A stretch of 64,000 nucleotides of DNA. Origin: Streptomyces sp. ASQP_92 (GTDB lineage: Bacteria > Actinomycetota > Actinomycetes > Streptomycetales > Streptomycetaceae). The notes beneath the pieces were generated by a model. The model worked only from the letters and a program-made list of their open reading frames with translations, was not told the origin of the DNA and did no database searches. Shown here in pieces: positions 20,236-29,743 of the stretch. The stretch covers positions 1,054,001 to 1,118,000 of the forward strand of contig NZ_JAODUA010000001.1 in assembly GCF_025399895.1 (NCBI RefSeq), written 5' to 3'. Every line of letters begins with the position of its first letter. The first letter of the stretch is position 1. The translations under genes and the position numbers were made by a program.

Positions 20236-21564
20236 CTACAGACCCGGGATCCGACCGTTACGGAACAGGTCGACGAAGATCTGGTGATCCGCCCTGGCCT
20301 GCGCCCCGTAGGAGTGCGCGAAGTCCACGAGCAGATCGCCGAAGCCCTCCTCGTCGGCGGCGATCGCCGCGTCGATGGCGCGCTCGGTGGAGAACGGCAC
20401 GAGCTCGGAGTGGCCGCTCTCGTCGTCCGCCGCCGCGTGCATCGTGGCGGTGGCCCGGCCGAGGTCGGCGACGACCGCCGCGATCTCGTCGGGGTCGTCG
20501 ATGTCCGACCAGTCCAGGTCCACCGCGTACGGCGAGACCTCGGCGACGAGCTGCCCCGCGCCGTCCAGTTCGGTCCAGCCGAGCCACGGGTCGGCGGCGG
20601 CCTGGAGCGCGCGCTGGGAGATCACCGTGCGGTGCCCCTCGTGCTCGAAGTAGCCGCGCACCGCCGGGTCCGTGATGTGCCGCGACACCGCAGGCGTCTG
20701 CGCCTGCTTGATGTAGATCACCACGTCGTTCTCCAGGGCGTCGCTGTGCCCCTCCAGGAGGATGTTGTACGAGGGCAGCCCCGCCGAGCCGATGCCGATG
20801 CCGCGCCGGCCCACGACGTCCTTGACGCGGTAGGAGTCCGGCCGCACCAGGCTCTCCTCGGGCAGCGTCTCCAGATAGCCGTCGAAGGCGGCGAGGACCT
20901 TGTAGCGGGTCGCCGCGTCCAGCTCGATCGAGCCGTCGCCCTCGGTGAACCGGCGCTCGTAGTCGCGGATCTCGGTCATCGAGTCGAGCAGCGCGAACCG
21001 GGTGCGGGCGCGGGCGTCGCGCAGCGCGCCGAGCAGCGGGCCCTCGGCGGTGTCCAGGGTGAACGGGGGCACCTCGTCATCCTTGGCGCCGGACGCCAGG
21101 GCGTGGATGCGCTCGCGGTAGGCGGTGGCGAACGTGCGCACCAGGGAGGTGATCTGCTCGTCGCCGAGTGCCTTGGTGTAGCCGATCAGCGCCAGCGAGG
21201 CGGCGAGCCGCTTCAGGTCCCAGGTGAAGGGGCCCACGTACGCCTCGTCGAAGTCGTTGACGTTGAAGATCAGGCGCCCGTTGGCGTCCATGTAGGTGCC
21301 GAAGTTCTCGGCGTGCAGATCGCCGTGGATCCATACCCGGCCGGTGCGCTCGTCCAGGTAGGGGCCGCCGTGCCGCTCCTTCTCCAGGTCGGCGTAGAAC
21401 AGGCAGGCCGTGCCCCGGTAGAAGGCGAACGCGGAGGCCGCCATCTTGCGGAACTTGACCCGGAAAGCGGCCGGGTCGGCGGCCAGGAGCTCGCCGAACG
21501 CGGTCTCGAAAACGGCGAGTATCTCTTCGCCGCGCGTCTCAGCGCTGAGCTGCGGGACCGACAT
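20236..21564 (-). CDS. DUF2252 family protein
   Basis: 442-aa protein of the DUF2252 family, whose function is not established. The sequence looks like a distant kinase/aminoglycoside-phosphotransferase fold: 'IHGDLHAENFGTYM' resembles the catalytic HGDLH loop and 'NVNDFDEA' the following DFD-like metal site. The N-terminus contains 'FYRGTACLFYADL', typical of the family. Start ATG 21564 follows AGGAGG with a 9-base spacer; an earlier in-frame start to 21807 would overlap the dnaE promoter area and adds unrelated sequence. Divergent from dnaE. Confidence 0.88.
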   Translation of the reverse strand: MSVPQLSAETRGEEILAVFETAFGELLAADPAAFRVKFRKMAASAFAFYRGTACLFYADLEKERHGGPYLDERTGRVWIHGDLHAENFGTYMDANGRLIFNVNDFDEAYVGPFTWDLKRLAASLALIGYTKALGDEQITSLVRTFATAYRERIHALASGAKDDEVPPFTLDTAEGPLLGALRDARARTRFALLDSMTEIRDYERRFTEGDGSIELDAATRYKVLAAFDGYLETLPEESLVRPDSYRVKDVVGRRGIGIGSAGLPSYNILLEGHSDALENDVVIYIKQAQTPAVSRHITDPAVRGYFEHEGHRTVISQRALQAAADPWLGWTELDGAGQLVAEVSPYAVDLDWSDIDDPDEIAAVVADLGRATATMHAAADDESGHSELVPFSTERAIDAAIAADEEGFGDLLVDFAHSYGAQARADHQIFVDLFRNGRIPGL

Positions 21565-21785
21565 CGCTGGGTGCCTCCTGGTACGTACTGCCTGCGTCAC
21601 GTTGGGACAGGGTGTGCCCCTTCCAACGCGCGACCGTACCCCGGAGTGCCCGCGGGCCGCCCCGCCGTCGCCTCTCGGCGAGGTGCTCGGCGCCGCGGTT
21701 CCCCCTCGACTGTCGGCGGGGCGACGTAGACTCCGAGGCTGTCCCCCCGCTCCACGAGACCCCCTTGCCGCTGGAGGCCCCAACC

Positions 21786-24700
21786 GTGACTGGCACGTCC
21801 AAGACACCGTTCACGCACCTTCACGTCCACACCCAGTACTCGCTGCTGGACGGTGCCGCGCGGCTCAAGGACATGTTCGAGGCCTGCAACGAGATGGGCA
21901 TGACGCACATCGCCATGTCCGACCACGGCAACCTGCACGGGGCCTACGACTTCTTCCATTCCGCGAAGAAGGCGGGCGTCACGCCGATCATCGGGATCGA
22001 GGCGTACGTGGCCCCCGAGTCGCGGCGCAACAAGCGCAAGATCCAGTGGGGACAGCCGCACCAGAAGCGCGACGACGTGTCCGGTTCGGGTGGTTATACG
22101 CACAAGACGATCTGGGCGCACAACAAGACCGGCCTGCACAACCTGTTCCGGCTCTCCTCCGACGCGTACGCCGAGGGCTGGCTCCAGAAGTGGCCGCGGA
22201 TGGACAAGGAGACGATCTCGCAGTGGTCCGAGGGGCTCATCGCCTCCACCGGCTGCCCCTCGGGCGAGGTCCAGACGCGGCTCAGACTCGGCCAGTTCGA
22301 CGAGGCGATGCAGGCGGCCTCCGACTACAAGGACATCTTCGGCGAGGGCAAGTACTTCCTGGAGCTGATGGACCACGGCATCGAGATCGAACGCCGGGTC
22401 CGCGACGGCCTGTTGGAGATCGGCAAGAAGCTCGGCATCCCGCCGCTGGTCACCAACGACTCGCACTACACCTACGCCCACGAGGCGACCGCGCACGACG
22501 CGCTGCTGTGCATCCAGACCGGCAAGAACCTCTCGGACCCGGACCGCTTCCGCTTCGACGGCACCGGCTACTACCTCAAGTCCACCGACGAGATGTACGC
22601 CATCGACTCCTCGGACGCCTGGCAGGAGGGCTGCCGCAACACCCTCCTGGTCGCCGAACAGATCGACACGGCCGGCATGTTCGAGGCCAAGAACCTCATG
22701 CCGAAGTTCGAGATCCCCGAGGGCTACACGGAGGTCACCTGGTTCCAGGAGGAAGTCCGGGTCGGCATGGAGCGCCGCTACCCGGGTGGTGTCCCCGAGG
22801 ACCGCCAGAAGCAGGCGGAGTACGAGATGGACATCATCATCCAGATGGGGTTCCCCGGGTACTTCCTGGTCGTCGCCGACTTCATCATGTGGGCCAAGAA
22901 CAACGGCATCGCCGTCGGCCCCGGCCGAGGCTCCGCGGCCGGCTCGATCGTGGCGTACGCGATGGGCATCACCGACCTCGACCCGATCACGCACGGCCTG
23001 ATCTTCGAGCGGTTCCTCAACCCCGAGCGCGTCTCCATGCCCGATGTCGACATCGACTTCGACGAGCGCAGGCGCGTCGAGGTGATCCGGTATGTGACGG
23101 AGAAGTACGGCTCCGACAAGGTCGCCATGATCGGCACCTACGGCAAGATCAAGGCGAAGAACGCCATCAAGGACTCCGCGCGCGTCCTCGGCTACCCGTA
23201 TGCGATGGGCGACCGCCTCACCAAGGCGATGCCCGCCGACGTCCTGGGCAAGGGCATCGACCTCTCCGGCATCACCGACCCCAAGCACCCGCGCTACAGC
23301 GAGGCGGGCGAGATCCGGGGGATGTACGAGAACGAGCCGGACGTCAAGAAGGTCATCGACACCGCCAAGGGCGTCGAGGGCCTGGTCCGGCAGATGGGCG
23401 TGCACGCGGCCGGCGTCATCATGTCCAGCGAGCCGATCGTGGACCACGCGCCGATCTGGGTGCGGCACACCGACGGCGTCACCATCACGCAGTGGGACTA
23501 TCCGCAGTGCGAGTCGCTCGGCCTGCTGAAGATGGACTTCCTGGGCCTGCGCAACCTGACCATCATGGACGACGCCGTCAAGATGGTGAAGGCCAACAAG
23601 GGCATCGACCTGGAGATGCTCTCGCTTCCGCTGGACGACCCCAAGACCTTCGAACTGCTCTGCCGCGGTGACACCCTCGGCGTCTTCCAGTTCGACGGCG
23701 GCCCGATGCGCTCGCTGCTGCGCCAGATGCAGCCCGACAACTTCGAGGACATTTCCGCCGTCTCGGCCCTGTACCGGCCGGGCCCGATGGGCATGAACTC
23801 GCACACGAACTACGCCGAGCGCAAGAACGGCCGCCAGGAGATCACTCCGATCCACCCGGAGCTGGAGGAGCCGCTCAAGGAGACCCTGGGCCTCACCTAC
23901 GGCCTCATCGTGTACCAGGAGCAGGTGCAGAAGGCCGCCCAGATCGTCGCCGGGTACTCACTGGGCGAGGCCGACATCCTGCGCCGCGTGATGGGCAAGA
24001 AGAAGCCCGAGGAGCTGGCCAAGAACTTCGTCCTCTTCCAGGCCGGCGCCCGCAAGAACGGCTACTCGGACGCCGCGATCCAGGCGCTGTGGGACGTCCT
24101 GGTCCCGTTCGCCGGATACGCCTTCAACAAGGCGCACTCCTCCGCGTACGGCCTGGTCACCTACTGGACCGCGTATCTGAAGGCCAACTACCCGGCCGAG
24201 TACATGGCGGCGCTGCTCACCTCGGTGAAGGACGACAAGGACAAGTCGGCCATCTACCTCAACGAGTGCCGGCGCATGGGCATCAAGGTGCTGCCGCCCA
24301 ACGTCAACGAGTCGGTGCACAACTTCGCCGCCCAGGGCGACGACGTGATCCTGTTCGGCCTGGAGGCCGTGCGCAACGTCGGTACCAACGTGGTGGATTC
24401 GATCATCCGCTCCCGCAAGGCGAAGGGGAAGTTCGCCTCCTTCCCCGACTACCTGGACAAGGTCGAGGCCGCCGCCTGCAACAAGCGCACCACGGAATCC
24501 CTCATCAAGGCGGGCGCCTTCGACACGATGGGCCACACCCGCAAGGGCCTGACCGCCCAGTTCGAGCCCATGATCGACAACGTGGTCCAGGTCAAGCGCA
24601 AGGAGGCCGAGGGACAGTTCGACCTCTTCGGAGGCATGGACGAGGGCAGCGACGAGCCGGGCTTCGGCCTGGACGTCGAGTTCGGCGACGTCGAATGGGA

Positions 24701-25331
24701 GAAGTCCTATCTGCTCGCCCAGGAGCGCGAGATGCTCGGCCTGTACGTCTCCGACCACCCGCTCTTCGGCCTGGAGCACGTGCTGTCCGACAAGGCGGAC
24801 GCGGGCATCGGCCAGCTCACCGGCGGGGACTACTCGGACGGCTCGATCGTCACCATCGGCGGCATCATCTCGGGCCTCCAGCGCAAGATGACCAAGCAGG
24901 GCAACGCCTGGGCGATCGCCACCGTCGAGGACCTGGCGGGCTCCATCGAGTGCATGTTCTTCCCGGCGACCTACCAGCTCGTCTCGACACAGCTCGTCGA
25001 GGACGCGGTGGTGTTCGTCAAGGGACGGCTCGACAAGCGCGAGGACATCCCGCGCCTGGTCGCGATGGAGCTGATGGTCCCCGACCTGTCGTCCGCGGGC
25101 ACCAACGCCCCGGTCGTCCTGACCATCCCCACCGTGAAGGTCACCCCGCCCATGGTCAGCAGGCTCGGCGAGATCCTGGGCCACCACCGGGGCAACACCG
25201 AGGTGCGGATCAAGCTCCAGGGCCCGCGCTCGACCACCGTGCTGCGGCTCGACCGGCACCGGGTCCAGCCCGATCCGGCCCTCTTCGGCGACCTGAAGGT
25301 GCTGCTCGGCCCGTCCTGCCTGGCCGGCTGA
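21786..25331 (+). CDS. dnaE: DNA polymerase III alpha subunit DnaE
   Basis: Replicative DNA polymerase catalytic subunit (DnaE1 type), 1181 aa. It starts with the PHP domain ('HLHVHTQYSLLDG', about residues 11-23, and 'DHGNLHGAYDF'). The polymerase active site has 'PDVDIDFDERRR' near residue 418, with the metal-binding Asp pair, and the palm/finger region continues through 'GAFQFD'-like 'GVFQFDGGPMRSLLRQM'. Toward the end are a helix-hairpin-helix region, an OB fold ('GSIVTIGGIISGLQRKMTKQ', near 1018) and the tau-binding tail. GTG start at 21786; the open frame extends to 21612 but the added residues are not part of DnaE. Confidence 0.97.
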   Translation: MTGTSKTPFTHLHVHTQYSLLDGAARLKDMFEACNEMGMTHIAMSDHGNLHGAYDFFHSAKKAGVTPIIGIEAYVAPESRRNKRKIQWGQPHQKRDDVSGSGGYTHKTIWAHNKTGLHNLFRLSSDAYAEGWLQKWPRMDKETISQWSEGLIASTGCPSGEVQTRLRLGQFDEAMQAASDYKDIFGEGKYFLELMDHGIEIERRVRDGLLEIGKKLGIPPLVTNDSHYTYAHEATAHDALLCIQTGKNLSDPDRFRFDGTGYYLKSTDEMYAIDSSDAWQEGCRNTLLVAEQIDTAGMFEAKNLMPKFEIPEGYTEVTWFQEEVRVGMERRYPGGVPEDRQKQAEYEMDIIIQMGFPGYFLVVADFIMWAKNNGIAVGPGRGSAAGSIVAYAMGITDLDPITHGLIFERFLNPERVSMPDVDIDFDERRRVEVIRYVTEKYGSDKVAMIGTYGKIKAKNAIKDSARVLGYPYAMGDRLTKAMPADVLGKGIDLSGITDPKHPRYSEAGEIRGMYENEPDVKKVIDTAKGVEGLVRQMGVHAAGVIMSSEPIVDHAPIWVRHTDGVTITQWDYPQCESLGLLKMDFLGLRNLTIMDDAVKMVKANKGIDLEMLSLPLDDPKTFELLCRGDTLGVFQFDGGPMRSLLRQMQPDNFEDISAVSALYRPGPMGMNSHTNYAERKNGRQEITPIHPELEEPLKETLGLTYGLIVYQEQVQKAAQIVAGYSLGEADILRRVMGKKKPEELAKNFVLFQAGARKNGYSDAAIQALWDVLVPFAGYAFNKAHSSAYGLVTYWTAYLKANYPAEYMAALLTSVKDDKDKSAIYLNECRRMGIKVLPPNVNESVHNFAAQGDDVILFGLEAVRNVGTNVVDSIIRSRKAKGKFASFPDYLDKVEAAACNKRTTESLIKAGAFDTMGHTRKGLTAQFEPMIDNVVQVKRKEAEGQFDLFGGMDEGSDEPGFGLDVEFGDVEWEKSYLLAQEREMLGLYVSDHPLFGLEHVLSDKADAGIGQLTGGDYSDGSIVTIGGIISGLQRKMTKQGNAWAIATVEDLAGSIECMFFPATYQLVSTQLVEDAVVFVKGRLDKREDIPRLVAMELMVPDLSSAGTNAPVVLTIPTVKVTPPMVSRLGEILGHHRGNTEVRIKLQGPRSTTVLRLDRHRVQPDPALFGDLKVLLGPSCLAG

Positions 25332-25368
25332 GCTCCGGCACCTCCCGCGCGGGGGAGACGGTACGAGA

Positions 25369-25398
25369 AAGGGGCGCACCCCGTCGGGTGCGCCCCTT
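25369..25398. terminator. dnaE terminator
   Basis: Perfect 13-bp stem AAGGGGCGCACCC/GGGTGCGCCCCTT with loop CGTC, followed by CTTTC. It stands 37 bases after dnaE and 19 bases from the stop of the convergent small gene, so it may serve both. Confidence 0.9.
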
Positions 25399-25417
25399 CT
25401 TTCGCTCGCAATGACGG

Positions 25418-25597
25418 CTAGTTATGACCGAAGCGACGCTGGTGCTTACGCGCAACATCCGCCGGGCTGCCCTGGGCCTGTGCCTGGGGCATGGCCTGGG
25501 CCTCCATCGCGGAGGACTTCGCCTGCTGCTCGCCGCGCTCGGCGGCGCTGGAGCGGTCCTGCTGACTGTCCGACTTGCGGTTCTTGTTCTTGGCCAT
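25418..25597 (-). CDS. Small hydrophilic protein, 59 aa, unknown
   Basis: A short gene with a strong ribosome-binding site, AGGAGG 6 bases before ATG 25597. The product is Gln/Ala/Ser-rich and charged, begins 'MAKNKNRKSDSQQDRSSAA' and ends 'ADVARKHQRRFGHN'. No membrane segment or known domain; a short basic/disordered protein that may bind nucleic acid is a guess. I think related short proteins exist in other Streptomyces but cannot verify this. The longer open frame on the plus strand over the same bases has no ribosome-binding site and an improbable composition. Confidence 0.7.
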   Translation of the reverse strand: MAKNKNRKSDSQQDRSSAAERGEQQAKSSAMEAQAMPQAQAQGSPADVARKHQRRFGHN

Positions 25598-25860
25598 GGT
25601 GCTGCCTCCTGTGGGAACTCGGGGCCAGGGCCGCTGTCAGACTCACACACACGGACAAAGAGCGCATTTCGGATCATTACCGTGCGTGAGCGGGGTGTGA
25701 CACCCCAATCCGCCACGCCGATGATCGAGTTCCGGTGCTCAACCCCCGCACGGTCGGGCAGACTCGAAGGAAACCCGAATCCCGTTCGGTGATCTCCCGA
25801 TTTCCCGCTCCTGATTTCTTATGTCTTCGGCTTTTCCGTTCCCGAAAGAGGGTGGAACGC

Positions 25861-27114
25861 ATGGACCGCTGCGTCGTCCTGGTGGATGCCGGCTACCTAC
25901 TCGGTGCCGCCGCGAGTCTGCTCGCCGGAGAACCGGCCCGTTCCCGCATCACCGTCGACCACGCCGCCCTGATCCAGGGGCTCCGCGAGCGCGCCGAGGC
26001 CGACACCCAGCAACCGCTCCTGCGTATCTACTGGTTCGACGGCGCGCCCGACCGGGTGCCCCAGCCCGAGCACCGCCGGCTGCGCGTGATGCCCAGAGTG
26101 ACGGTCCGCCTGGGTGCCCTGACCCGCAGCGACGGCCGCTGGGCACAGAAGGGCGTGGACGCGGCGATGCACGCCGAGCTGACCGAACTCGCCCGCAACC
26201 GGGCCTGTTCGGACGTGGTCCTGGTGACCGGCGACGGCGATCTGCTGCCGGGTCTGATGTCCGCCAAGGAACACGGCGTCGCCGTCCACCTCTGGGCGGT
26301 GCAGGCCGCCGACGGCGACTACAACCAGTCCGAGGACCTCGTCGCCGAGGCCGACGAGCGCCGGGTGCTCGACCGGGCCTGGATCACCCAGGCCGTCCGC
26401 GCCCGCGACCTCACCGGCATCTGCGCCCCCGCCCCGGCCCCCCGCCCCGAGATCGCCGCGATCCTCTCCGCGCCGCTGCCCGAATCGGCGCTCGCCGCCT
26501 CCGCCGAACGCGCCGCCGAAGCCCAGGCCGCCGCCGCGCGCAACGGCACCGCGGCGGCGCCCGAGGCCCCCGGCGAGAACGGCGCCTCCGTGCCCGCCCC
26601 GGGCGGCGCCAAGGGCGTGCCGACCCCGAAGGACCTCGCCTCCCTGCGCGGCCCCGGAAGCACCCCGGCCGCCGCGTCCGTGCCCGCCTCGGCCACCCTG
26701 CGCTGGTCCTCCGACAAGGGCTGGGTGGAGCGGCCCGGCTCCGCGCTCGGCGAATCCCCCGAGACCGCCTCGCTGCCCACCCTGGCCCAGCTCACCAGCG
26801 CCGAGCAGCGCTGGGCGGACCGCGAGGAGGACATCACCACGGTCGGCGGGGACCCCTACGAAGTGGGCCAGGTCTTCGCGCGGCGCTGGATGGAACGCCT
26901 CCCCGAGCCCTCGCACGTACAGAAGCTGTCCACGATGTACCCGCGCATCCCGCACCGCATCGACGGTGAACTCCTGCGCTACGCCGCCCGGTTCGGCCTC
27001 CTGGCGCACAAGGACGACCAGATCGACGAGCACGACCGGTACGCGATCCGGGCCGGCTTCTGGCGCGAGATCGACGTACGGGCCGCCGCCGAGCGCCAGC
27101 CCGCCGGCGAGTAG
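25861..27114 (+). CDS. NYN-domain (PIN-like RNase fold) protein
   Basis: 417-aa protein. Residues 1-170 form a NYN domain, a PIN-like nuclease fold with conserved acidic residues in 'CVVLVDAGYLLGA', 'KGVDAAMHAEL' and 'DVVLVTGDGDLLPGL'. The middle (about 200-330) is a variable Ala/Pro-rich linker, and the last 90 residues ('YEVGQVFARRWMERLPEPSH' onward) form a second conserved domain. It probably acts on RNA, but the substrate is unknown. ATG 25861 follows AGAGGGTGGA (25848-25857). Confidence 0.85.
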   Translation: MDRCVVLVDAGYLLGAAASLLAGEPARSRITVDHAALIQGLRERAEADTQQPLLRIYWFDGAPDRVPQPEHRRLRVMPRVTVRLGALTRSDGRWAQKGVDAAMHAELTELARNRACSDVVLVTGDGDLLPGLMSAKEHGVAVHLWAVQAADGDYNQSEDLVAEADERRVLDRAWITQAVRARDLTGICAPAPAPRPEIAAILSAPLPESALAASAERAAEAQAAAARNGTAAAPEAPGENGASVPAPGGAKGVPTPKDLASLRGPGSTPAAASVPASATLRWSSDKGWVERPGSALGESPETASLPTLAQLTSAEQRWADREEDITTVGGDPYEVGQVFARRWMERLPEPSHVQKLSTMYPRIPHRIDGELLRYAARFGLLAHKDDQIDEHDRYAIRAGFWREIDVRAAAERQPAGE

Positions 27115-27199
27115 CGCGGCCGTCGCGGGGCGGCGCGGGCCGAGCGCTAAGCCGCCCCCGGGACCGGACGGGTCCCCGGACCCCTTAGGCTCGTTCCCC

Positions 27200-28207
27200 G
27201 TGAGTACCGGCACAGCAGCGGCCCGGGCCGACACCGTTTGCGCGGTGCGGGGCCTGGTCAAGACGTACCCCGCGACCAGGGGCCGACGAGGTGCGCCCGG
27301 TACGCCCGAGGTCCGCGCCACCGACGGGATCAGCCTGGAGGTGCGGCGCGGCGAGATCTTCGGCCTGCTCGGCCCCAACGGCGCCGGCAAGTCCACCCTC
27401 GTACGCCAGCTCACCGGGCTGATGCGGCCCGACTCCGGCTCCGTCGAGGTGCTCGGACACGACCTGGTGCGCCACCCCGAACGCGCGGCCCGCCTCATCG
27501 CCCACCTCGGCCAGGAGTCCACCGCGCTCGACGAGCTCACCGTCGCGCTGGCCGCCGAGACCACCGGCCGGCTGCGCGGACTCACCCTGCGCGAAGCCCG
27601 CGCCGAACGCGACGCCGTACTGGCCGAACTCGGCCTCGACGACATCGCCGGACGGCCGCTCAAGAAGCTCTCGGGCGGCCAGCGCCGACTGGCCTGTGTC
27701 GCCGCCGCCCTGGTCGGTGAGCGGCCCGTCCTCGTCCTGGACGAACCCACCACCGGCATGGACCCGGTCGCCCGGCGCGCCGTGTGGGCGGCCGTCGACC
27801 GGCGCCGGGCCGAACGCGGCGCGACCGTGCTCCTCGTCACCCACAACGTCATCGAGGCCGAGACCGTCCTCGACCGGGTCGCCGTGATCGAGCGCGGCCG
27901 CGTCATCGCCTGCGACACCCCCGCCGGGCTCAAGGCGCGGGTCGCCGACGAGGTGCGGGTCGAGCTGGTGTGGCGCGACCGCGCTCCCGTCGAGGTCCCC
28001 GAGGTCGCGGCGCTGCGCGCGTCGGCCCAGGAGTCGGGGCGGCGCTGGACGCTGCGGCTCAGCCCCGAGCGGGCCAGGGCCGCCGTCGCCACCGTCACCG
28101 GCGGCCCCGCCTTCGCGGCCCTCGACGACTTCACCCTGGCCACGCCGAGCCTGGAAGACGTCTACCTCGCCCTCGGCGGCCGCACGGAAGGGCTGGTGAA
28201 GGCGTGA
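27200..28207 (+). CDS. ABC transporter ATP-binding protein
   Basis: 335-aa ATPase with Walker A 'GLLGPNGAGKSTLVRQL', signature 'LSGGQRRLACVAAALV' and Walker B 'VLVLDEPTTGMDP', then an H-loop 'LLVTHNVIEAE'. It has the typical C-terminal extension of the DrrA/NodI exporter group. It works with the permease encoded directly behind it, overlapping by 4 bases (GTGA). The substrate is not evident; drugs, lipids or peptides are all possible. The GTG at 27200 sits 85 bases after the NYN gene. Confidence 0.92.
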   Translation: MSTGTAAARADTVCAVRGLVKTYPATRGRRGAPGTPEVRATDGISLEVRRGEIFGLLGPNGAGKSTLVRQLTGLMRPDSGSVEVLGHDLVRHPERAARLIAHLGQESTALDELTVALAAETTGRLRGLTLREARAERDAVLAELGLDDIAGRPLKKLSGGQRRLACVAAALVGERPVLVLDEPTTGMDPVARRAVWAAVDRRRAERGATVLLVTHNVIEAETVLDRVAVIERGRVIACDTPAGLKARVADEVRVELVWRDRAPVEVPEVAALRASAQESGRRWTLRLSPERARAAVATVTGGPAFAALDDFTLATPSLEDVYLALGGRTEGLVKA

Positions 28208-29046
28208 GCGCCATTCCTGTGGAGAGCGGCATGGAAGCCGTGGCCGAGCGGGCCCCGGCCGGTGCCACCCAGCACTTTGACGCCCCGCTCGCCGCCCCGC
28301 TGGCCCCCCGGGCCCGGCTGCTGCCCGCGCTCGCCGCCGTCTACCGGGCCCAGCTCTCGCGGGCCCGGGTCGCCCGGATCCCGCTGCTCTTCGTCGCCAC
28401 GTTCCAGTCCGTCGGCATCATGATCCTCATGCGCGGGGTGGTGGACGGCGGGAGCGAGGCCCGCTCGGTGGTCGCCGGATCGAGCGTGCTCGTCGTCGCC
28501 TTCGTCGCGCTCAATCTGCTCGCCCAGTACTTCGGCCAGCTACGGGCCGGCGGCGGCCTCGACCACTACGCGACGCTGCCCGTGCCGGCGGCGTCGGTGG
28601 TGCTCGGCACGGCCGCCGCGTACGCCTCCTTCACCGTGCCGGGCACCGCCGTCACCGCCGTCTTCGGCTGCGTCCTGTTCGGGCTTCCGATGGGGCACCT
28701 GTGGATCCTGGCGGCGGTGATCCCGCTCGCCGGGGCCGCCCTTTCCGGGCTCGGCGCGGCCCTCGGGCTGCTCGCGCCCCGCCAGGAACTCGCCACCCTC
28801 TTCGGCCAGTTGGGGATGTCGGCGGCGCTGCTGCTCGGAGTGCTGCCGGCCGGCCGGATGCCGGGGCCCATCGCCTACGCCCGTGATCTGCTGCCCTCCA
28901 CCTACGGCGTGGAGGCCCTGGCGCGGAGCTTCGACACCCACCCCGACTGGGCTCTGGTCGGCCTCGACCTCGGGGTCTGCGCAGCCGTCGGCGTCGTCTC
29001 CCTCGCCGTGGCGGCGTGGGCCTACCGCCGGGCGGCGGTCCGGTGA
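28204..29046 (+). CDS. ABC-2 type transporter permease
   Basis: 280-aa membrane protein with about six hydrophobic segments after a 45-residue cytoplasmic N-terminus ('LPALAAVYRAQLSRARVARI'). It carries the ABC-2 pattern: a helix pair, an extracellular loop and the closing 'PGPIAYARDLLPSTYGVEAL'. It forms the channel for the ATPase encoded just upstream; the GTG start overlaps the ATPase stop, so translation is coupled. Confidence 0.88.
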   Translation: MSAIPVESGMEAVAERAPAGATQHFDAPLAAPLAPRARLLPALAAVYRAQLSRARVARIPLLFVATFQSVGIMILMRGVVDGGSEARSVVAGSSVLVVAFVALNLLAQYFGQLRAGGGLDHYATLPVPAASVVLGTAAAYASFTVPGTAVTAVFGCVLFGLPMGHLWILAAVIPLAGAALSGLGAALGLLAPRQELATLFGQLGMSAALLLGVLPAGRMPGPIAYARDLLPSTYGVEALARSFDTHPDWALVGLDLGVCAAVGVVSLAVAAWAYRRAAVR

Positions 29047-29080
29047 GGCAGCCGCAGGACACGCCTGGCACGATGTCAGG

Positions 29081-29734
29081 GTGACCGCACCTCTGACACC
29101 GCCCCATCAGCAGCCACCGGGCGACGACCCGTGGCAGACGCACGCCGCGGGTTCGCACCCCGCAGCCGTCGAGGAGGCGGCCGCCATGAAGAAGGAACTG
29201 CGGGACGCGGTGATCATCGCCGCCGCGGTGACGGTGGCCGGGGTGGCGCTGGGGCTGCTGTGGCTGTGGCTGGCACCCCGGGTGCCGTTGATCGCCGACG
29301 ACAAGGCCGTCTTCCTCAAGGACACCGAGGGGGAGGAGGCGATCGGCGGTGACGGAACGTTCATCTTGCTGGCGCTCGGACTCGGCGTGCTGAGCGCAGC
29401 CGCGGTCTTCCTGTTCCGCAGGAACGGCGGCATCGCCCCGGTGGTCGCGCTCGCGGTCGGCGCGCTCCTCGCCTCCGTACTCGCCTGGCGCCTGGGCATC
29501 TGGCTGGGCCCCAACCAGGACGTGGTGGCCGCGGCCAAGGCGGCCGGACAGGGCGTCACCTTCGACGCACCGCTGAAACTCGACGCCAAGGGCGCGCTGC
29601 TGGCCTGGCCGGTCGCCGCCATGGCCGTCCATCTGGGCCTCACGGCCCTGTTCGGGCCCCGGGACCCGGATCCGGTGTGGCAGGTGCCGCCGCTGGACCC
29701 GGGCCTGGGAAAGCCGGACTCGGCCGGCCACTGA
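29081..29734 (+). CDS. DUF2567-like membrane protein
   Basis: 217-aa protein with a 35-residue hydrophilic N-terminus and four hydrophobic segments ('VIIAAAVTVAGVALGLLWLWL', 'FILLALGLGVLSAAAVFLF', 'IAPVVALAVGALLASVLAW' and one near the C-terminus). The loop 'VPLIADDKAVFLKDTEGEE' after the first helix fits the actinobacterial DUF2567 family, of unknown function. GTG start at 29081, 34 bases after the ABC permease. The assignment to DUF2567 is from memory of the family pattern. Confidence 0.72.
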   Translation: MTAPLTPPHQQPPGDDPWQTHAAGSHPAAVEEAAAMKKELRDAVIIAAAVTVAGVALGLLWLWLAPRVPLIADDKAVFLKDTEGEEAIGGDGTFILLALGLGVLSAAAVFLFRRNGGIAPVVALAVGALLASVLAWRLGIWLGPNQDVVAAAKAAGQGVTFDAPLKLDAKGALLAWPVAAMAVHLGLTALFGPRDPDPVWQVPPLDPGLGKPDSAGH

Positions 29735-29743
29735 CGACCGTGC

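Noticed and set aside
21597..23855. Minus-strand open frame of about 750 codons opposite dnaE
   Set aside because: Shadow of dnaE, without motif or start signals; starts of real genes on this strand are downstream.
25424..25792. Plus-strand Leu/Gly-rich frame behind dnaE
   Set aside because: Lies opposite the better supported 59-aa gene and has no Shine-Dalgarno sequence.
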